Virus record (IMG/VR): IMGVR_UViG_3300025840_000127
Coordinates: 1-33,496 of that record
Direction: 5' to 3' (one strand)
Source of the DNA: a virus
Length of the DNA: 33,496 nucleotides
Shown here: positions 30,236-33,496 of the stretch, piece after piece
Layout: every line of letters begins with the position of its first letter
How positions within the stretch are numbered: position 1 is the first letter of the stretch
The notes under the pieces: model-generated
What the model was told of the DNA's origin: nothing
Databases searched by the model: none
The model's input: only the letters and a program-made list of their open reading frames with translations
Program-made: the position numbers and the translations under genes

Positions 30236-30825
30236 TAGCTACGCCTATTCGTAATAAACCTCGAGGTAACAAGTTTTCTTGTTGTTTGTTGCTGCCCATC
30301 AATTGATCTAGCCTTAGCAAGTAAGCGATCATATTGATTAGCCATCATTACAGAAAGAGATTGGTCACGCGCCAATGCAGTAGCAAACACAACAGCCATT
30401 GCATACTCAACGCAGACAGAAAAATAAGAAGGCCAGTCGTTTTCCTCAGATCGATATGTGTAATCCACAACTAATTGATCCTGTGGAGATGCATCGCAAA
30501 AGATCTTGTTGCCATAGATTGTGTATTCAATCTGGAAGTCATTAACAGTAACCGCGTGAACAAATAACTGACCAGTGGGCAGTTGATACGCGGAATCAAA
30601 ACGACCAGTAGGTTCGTCGCTTAATCTGTTAAGAACTGCTTGGTTTGTGGCAAAACGCCACCGAGTAGATACTAGGTTCGATCTAGCAATATCTTCATAC
30701 ATATTACCAGCAATCAAAGCCTCAGAGGTATCATCCTCAAAAGAAGTAATTGGCTCTGCACCAATCAAGATCAGAGCGCGACTACAAATGTCGATTGCAC
30801 TATTTGCGGGTGTACTAAGAGCCAT
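30235..30825 (-). CDS. Tail tubular protein A (gatekeeper), T7 gp11-like
   Basis: The 196-aa protein matches T7 gp11 in size (about 196 aa). The N-terminus NSAIDICSRALILIGAEPITSFEDDTSEALIAGNMYEDIARSNLVSTRWRFA is the conserved adaptor start (A-L-x-x-IG..I.SF.D.(T/S)..A..(C/N).Y......L....W.FA). It connects the portal ring to the nozzle and closes the channel. A good ribosome site (AAGAGGT) precedes the ATG, after a GC-rich hairpin. Confidence 0.9.
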   Translation of the reverse strand: MALSTPANSAIDICSRALILIGAEPITSFEDDTSEALIAGNMYEDIARSNLVSTRWRFATNQAVLNRLSDEPTGRFDSAYQLPTGQLFVHAVTVNDFQIEYTIYGNKIFCDASPQDQLVVDYTYRSEENDWPSYFSVCVEYAMAVVFATALARDQSLSVMMANQYDRLLAKARSIDGQQQTTRKLVTSRFITNRRS

Positions 30826-30841
30826 ATTAACCTCTTATATG

Positions 30842-30860
30842 AAAGGGGGCCGTAGCCCCC
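30842..30860 (-). terminator. GC hairpin with UACG tetraloop between head and tail genes
   Basis: On the minus strand GGGGGC-TACG-GCCCCC is followed by TTTCATATAAG. The loop is a UNCG type closed by C-G, so the hairpin is very stable, but the T-run is only three. It may act as a partial terminator or an mRNA 3'-end stabiliser that lets capsid and head-protein messages exceed tail messages. It lies directly between the 89-aa gene and tail tubular A. Confidence 0.55.
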
Positions 30861-30865
30861 AATCA

Positions 30866-31135
30866 TTAGTCTGTGTCAGTATTTGTAATTGCAACACCAT
30901 TTATAATGTCTACGACAGAGCCAGTATTTGAGTTGCAATACGCGTGAGAAACAACAGGTGTACCGCCAGTTGAAGTAACGATAACCATGTAATCGTTTAC
31001 TTTAATCATGCCAGCCGCATCGTTGAAGTAACCCACTGTATTAACATCTGCAATAGCATCCGCTGTAGTATAGTGCCACATTGAAAAGCCAGACGCACCA
31101 GCAACACGAGATAGATTAGCTGAGTTATAAGCCAT
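30866..31135 (-). CDS. 89-aa small head-associated protein
   Basis: The product is MAYNSANLSRVAGASGFSMWHYTTADAIADVNTVGYFNDAAGMIKVNDYM followed by a beta-rich end (VSHAYCNSNTGSVVDIINGVAITN). The W-x-Y-x-(T/S)-x-D-x-x-x-x-(V/I)-x-x-x-G-Y-F-x-D pattern is one I associate with small proteins encoded right after the capsid gene, possibly a decoration or head-surface protein. AAGGAG lies upstream of the ATG. A terminator-like hairpin follows it, so it shares a high-abundance message with the capsid. Confidence 0.75.
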   Translation of the reverse strand: MAYNSANLSRVAGASGFSMWHYTTADAIADVNTVGYFNDAAGMIKVNDYMVIVTSTGGTPVVSHAYCNSNTGSVVDIINGVAITNTDTD

Positions 31136-31147
31136 AGTCTAATCTCC

Positions 31148-31957
31148 TTAGTTGTTGTCTAGAACTTCGTAAATGCCGTTCGCGTCGATAGCGACTGAAC
31201 CCATTGACATCATTGAGGTTGCTAGGTGTGCAACTTTTTGCGGTACATAGTTCACCTCTGTCTGTACGTCAGAGTTGATACCAATACCAACCGCAGTTGT
31301 ATGGTAGGCAAAGTTCTTACCACCAGCTACAGCAGACGTTGAGAAGATCTTGAAGCCCAAGAACTCTTTCATTGTCATGCCGCCAGCAAACGGTAGGTTT
31401 TGTGGGCCTACATAGTCTGATGACGCAAACTCGTTAATGTTAAACAAGTCAGCAAAGCCAGCAGGTGACATTGCTAGGTAACGCTGTCCATCTTCTGGAA
31501 TATCAGCAGTACCAAATGTTTCAAACAATGTTAGCAAGTCTGCTTTAACCAATGCACCAGTTGCATCAGCAATTGCAGTAGCATTTGCACCAGCGTCCAT
31601 TGCAGCAACGATAAGCGCGTCTGTTTGACGACCTAGAGCAGCAGCAGCAGATTGAGCAACAGCTTGACGTTCATTGATGTTGATCTTCAATTCGTCTAGC
31701 TTGTCGATGTACTCAGCTGCATAGTAGTCAGCCATAGTCACTTCGACATTGGTGTGTGCTAGTTCCATTGTTGTAACGTCACCGTTACGTGATTTAGTTG
31801 ATGCGGCACCTGTGCCGATCTTTTGGAATCGAGCTGTTGAGCCTGTCACATTCGTTGAGCGAATAGTGTTCCGTAGCTTGGAACCCATACGCTGATAAGC
31901 CATGTGAACTTCAGTCTCAAACTGCTTGATAAAGGCTTGGTCAATTGTATTAGCCAT
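31148..31957 (-). CDS. Major capsid protein
   Basis: The 269-aa protein has features of T7/phiKMV-type capsid proteins. The N-terminus (ANTIDQAFIKQFETEVHMAYQRMGSKLRNTIRS) is followed by TGSTARFQKIGTGAA and then an ELAHTNVEVTMADYYAAEYIDKLDELKININERQAVAQS E-loop/spine-helix-like region. The C-terminal half has DGQRYLAMSPAGFADLFN and FLGFKIFSTSAVA. It is shorter than T7 gp10A (345 aa). It follows the scaffold gene and the gp13-like gene. AGGA lies seven bases before the ATG. A TTGTGCGTTG element lies about 140 bp upstream, giving it a possible dedicated promoter. Confidence 0.88.
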   Translation of the reverse strand: MANTIDQAFIKQFETEVHMAYQRMGSKLRNTIRSTNVTGSTARFQKIGTGAASTKSRNGDVTTMELAHTNVEVTMADYYAAEYIDKLDELKININERQAVAQSAAAALGRQTDALIVAAMDAGANATAIADATGALVKADLLTLFETFGTADIPEDGQRYLAMSPAGFADLFNINEFASSDYVGPQNLPFAGGMTMKEFLGFKIFSTSAVAGGKNFAYHTTAVGIGINSDVQTEVNYVPQKVAHLATSMMSMGSVAIDANGIYEVLDNN

Positions 31958-32103
31958 TTTAACAGTCCTAAGTTGAGTTTCGGTTTGCTACGGGTATCCG
32001 CACTTTCATCTCAACTCGGGTATCCTGTTAAGGGCCGATCAATGCGTTACGGGCCGCGATGTCAAATTGTAAACATTACTTTTATTTGGATTGCAACGCA
32101 CAA
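31958..32103 (-). promoter_or_regulatory. Capsid upstream region with TTGTGCGTTG element 4
   Basis: The 10-mer reads at 32103-32094 on the minus strand, inside the 3' end of the gp13-like gene and preceded by AAT as in element 2. TAATGT follows at a 19-base spacer from TTGTGC. The remaining 81-bp gap before the capsid ATG also contains GGATACCCG twice in direct orientation (32025-32017 and 31999-31991, 26 bp apart). An inverted pair AGTTGAG/CTCAACT surrounds part of this region. Two short repeats in front of the most abundant gene suggest regulation. Confidence 0.45.
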
Positions 32104-32545
32104 ATTCGACATACTTGCTAATTCCGTTTTGAGAAACACCGACAGCTTCGAACCCCAACCAAGATGCCCAATTAACCATAAACTCATAATCTGCAAGGAT
32201 TGTCATGCTCATTCCATGCTGAGTCTGGTCAAAGAAACTAACTAGCATCTTCGATCCACGCGCTAGTAGTTTGAAGTTTTCTCTTACTTTGTAAGAGAAC
32301 ATCGCAAACATTTGAGGCCATTCTTCATTTGCTTCATGCCAAAGACCACCAGCAAAAACCAGATCCTTGTCTTTGTTGCGAACAATGTAAACCTCAGAAG
32401 AATCATACATATCTTGCAGCGCAGTAGATATGTCTTCATAGCCAAGTAGTTTTAGCTCTCGCTTGTTTTCTATTGAAAGAACTTCTTCTAACTCAGCAAT
32501 GTGATGTTCTTTCATCGGGGTAAGGTAAGCCTCACCCCGAGTCAT
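32039..32545 (-). CDS. T7 gp13-like protein (DUF2833, acetyltransferase-like fold)
   Basis: The product is 168 aa from ATG 32545 (GAGG eight bases upstream), four bases after the scaffold stop; the longer frame to 32584 overlaps the scaffold gene and is less likely. Motifs MTRGEAYLTPMKEHHIAELEEVL, VYIVRNKDKDLVFAGGLW and NWASWLGFEAVGVSQNGISKYVEFVR match DUF2833/T7 gp13-type proteins. These often look like degenerate GNAT acetyltransferases and in T7 are needed for internal protein incorporation. Here it is between scaffold and capsid. Confidence 0.75.
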   Translation of the reverse strand: MTRGEAYLTPMKEHHIAELEEVLSIENKRELKLLGYEDISTALQDMYDSSEVYIVRNKDKDLVFAGGLWHEANEEWPQMFAMFSYKVRENFKLLARGSKMLVSFFDQTQHGMSMTILADYEFMVNWASWLGFEAVGVSQNGISKYVEFVRCNPNKSNVYNLTSRPVTH

Positions 32546-32549
32546 AATC

Positions 32550-33305
32550 TTAACCTCGTCCTGAATATAACTTCTGGAAACCATCGTTTACCTCTTTGAT
32601 GTAGTCATTGTTGCGACGAGCGGGATGCCAGTAACGTTCATCCTCCATCATAGCGCGTAAACTTTCCTCAGTAATCTGACCAACAGGATTGGAGTCAGCA
32701 TTTACAGAAGGCGATTTTAGTTTTTCCATAATAAATTCAAGGGCTTCCAATCCGTCAGCAGTCTCAGTCAATCGTTCGATTGCTGGCATATGTTGCTCTC
32801 CAAAGAACTGATTAGAAAACAAAGCAGCAGCTTCAATACGAGCAGATGCGTTATCACCTAGCTTTGCTATCTCAGCATCCATGTCAGGCACATCTGCATT
32901 TACAGCTTGCATATACATTTCAAGTCCCTTCTGGAACTCGTCTTGGCTGTATCCATTTTCAAAGGAATGCTCAGACCACCACTGTAGAAGCTCGTTATCA
33001 ACCGCCATATCTTCATCTACAAAGTCAGGAAGCTGGTAATCACCAGCACTTTCAGGTCGATCCTTAAATGCTTCGTTCTGAATCTCCTCCATAAACTTAG
33101 CGCGAAAGTCTTCTTCTTTAGATCCCAGTTTGGATTCTAATTCTTTATACGCTTTAGCCAGATCTTCAGCGGTATTATACTTTTCTGGTAGCCACTCAGG
33201 ACGTTCTTGCGATGGTTGCTCAAGGTCTTCAGCAACAACAAAGTCGCGTTCTTCAGCAGGTGGCAAGCCTTCGTTTACTGGTGCTTCTGTTTGTTCTTCA
33301 GCCAT
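32550..33305 (-). CDS. Scaffolding (capsid assembly) protein
   Basis: The 251-aa acidic protein opens with a disordered Glu/Pro-rich stretch (MAEEQTEAPVNEGLPPAEERDF). It contains RPEWLPEKYNTAEDLAKAYKELESKLGSKEED (residues about 35-66), the usual P-(E)-W-L-P-x-K-(F/Y)-x-(T/S)-x-E-(D)-LAK-AY-xEL motif of T7 gp9-like scaffolds. The C-terminus ends in a basic helix (RRNNDYIKEVNDGFQKLYSGRG) that could bind the capsid protein. It assembles the prohead and then leaves. The ATG lies eight bases before the end of the Bbp19-like gene. Confidence 0.88.
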   Translation of the reverse strand: MAEEQTEAPVNEGLPPAEERDFVVAEDLEQPSQERPEWLPEKYNTAEDLAKAYKELESKLGSKEEDFRAKFMEEIQNEAFKDRPESAGDYQLPDFVDEDMAVDNELLQWWSEHSFENGYSQDEFQKGLEMYMQAVNADVPDMDAEIAKLGDNASARIEAAALFSNQFFGEQHMPAIERLTETADGLEALEFIMEKLKSPSVNADSNPVGQITEESLRAMMEDERYWHPARRNNDYIKEVNDGFQKLYSGRG

Positions 33306-33496
33306 CTTTCTTTATCCTATGTCCTCTTTGCACATGACGTTCTATTAGTCCGACAAGATAGCGCTGCCCTTCGAGGTGGCGCAATTCATCAGTTGAGATA
33401 TTTGGGCCACTCACCATCTCAATCGTAACGCTTCGCAAATATTTTAGAATTTCTTTGCCAGTAGGCTCTGAGAATACAGAAGCAATATTAAGACTG
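33298..33496 (-). CDS. Bbp19-like small virion-module protein, 3' part (start at left end)
   Basis: This is the other side of the contig break. The 139-base repeat supplies the middle of the protein (NIASVFSEPTG... through GQRY) and bases 33357-33298 supply the last 19 codons (LVGLIERHVQRGHRIKKDG) and TGA. The first 21 codons are present only at the left end. The TGA lies just inside the scaffold gene. The only base that differs from the left copy (33370) gives GAA instead of GAG in HLEGQ. Confidence 0.75.
   Translation of the reverse strand, partial: SLNIASVFSEPTGKEILKYLRSVTIEMVSGPNISTDELRHLEGQRYLVGLIERHVQRGHRIKKDG
33358..33496. repeat. Terminal direct repeat, right copy (circular overlap)
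   Basis: This matches bases 1-139 with one substitution at 33370 (T here, C at base 13). Removing either copy leaves a continuous circular sequence with all genes intact. Reads from a population with minor variation, or a single sequencing error, would explain the mismatch. Confidence 0.9.

Noticed and set aside
1-33496. Integrase, tRNA genes, CRISPR arrays, insertion sequences, toxin-antitoxin pairs
   Set aside because: I looked on both strands for catalytic motifs, cloverleaf-like segments and regularly spaced repeats and found none that I could support. Very diverged cases could be missed by eye.

Overview
This window is an essentially complete genome of a tailed, podovirus-type bacteriophage of about 33.36 kb, linearised at an arbitrary point inside a gene. 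The first 139 bases recur at the right end (33358-33496) with one mismatch, and a small virion-module gene runs across the join, so the map closes into a circle. Gene density is very high, with many ATGA or TAATG overlaps. No integrase, repressor/integrase module, tRNA, CRISPR or transposon was recognised. The protein types resemble uncultured marine podoviruses, so a marine alphaproteobacterial host is a reasonable but unproven inference.

Layout. (a) Late module, minus strand, read leftward from about 6280: small terminase subunit, a cassette of about nine very small and mostly basic proteins, large terminase subunit, a 146-aa protein and the portal. Across the circular join it continues with a Bbp19-like protein, scaffold, T7 gp13-like protein, capsid, small head protein, tail tubular proteins A and B, three internal/ejection proteins (188, 1030 and 1384 aa), a tail fibre with a T7-type N-terminus, a second adhesin, a tail-assembly chaperone-like protein and a lysis set (XhlA-like, membrane protein, 2-TM protein, 3-TM holin, M15-type endolysin) ending at 13076. 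(b) Early module, plus strand, 6644-13110: small proteins, HTH and zinc-ribbon proteins, an Hjc-like resolvase, a winged-helix replication initiator, a partner protein, a YqaJ-type exonuclease, a Rad52/ERF-like annealing protein, an SSB-like protein and small HTH proteins. The modules diverge at about 6280-6640 and converge, with 35 bp overlap, at 13076-13110.

How it works together (inference): the virion is T7-like, but no phage RNA polymerase, DNA polymerase or helicase is recognised, so host enzymes would have to transcribe and copy the genome. An initiator plus exonuclease/annealase/SSB/resolvase set would support recombination-driven replication and concatemer formation for packaging.

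Most unusual signals: (1) the exact 10-mer TTGTGCGTTG occurs four times (plus one 9-base match), always on the minus strand and always 50-140 bp upstream of a late gene block, which suggests a late promoter or activator site; (2) an imperfect inverted duplication of about 210-bp arms lies at the early/late divergence and contains a decayed mirror copy of the leader and 5' end of the first early gene, with one TTGTGCGTTG site at its end; (3) the 1384-aa ejection protein carries an apparent ADP-ribosyltransferase-like insert and an HExxH motif; (4) a GVPWPPPKGW mini-protein is fused in frame to the SSB; (5) a strong intrinsic terminator inside the early operon faces the opposite strand.
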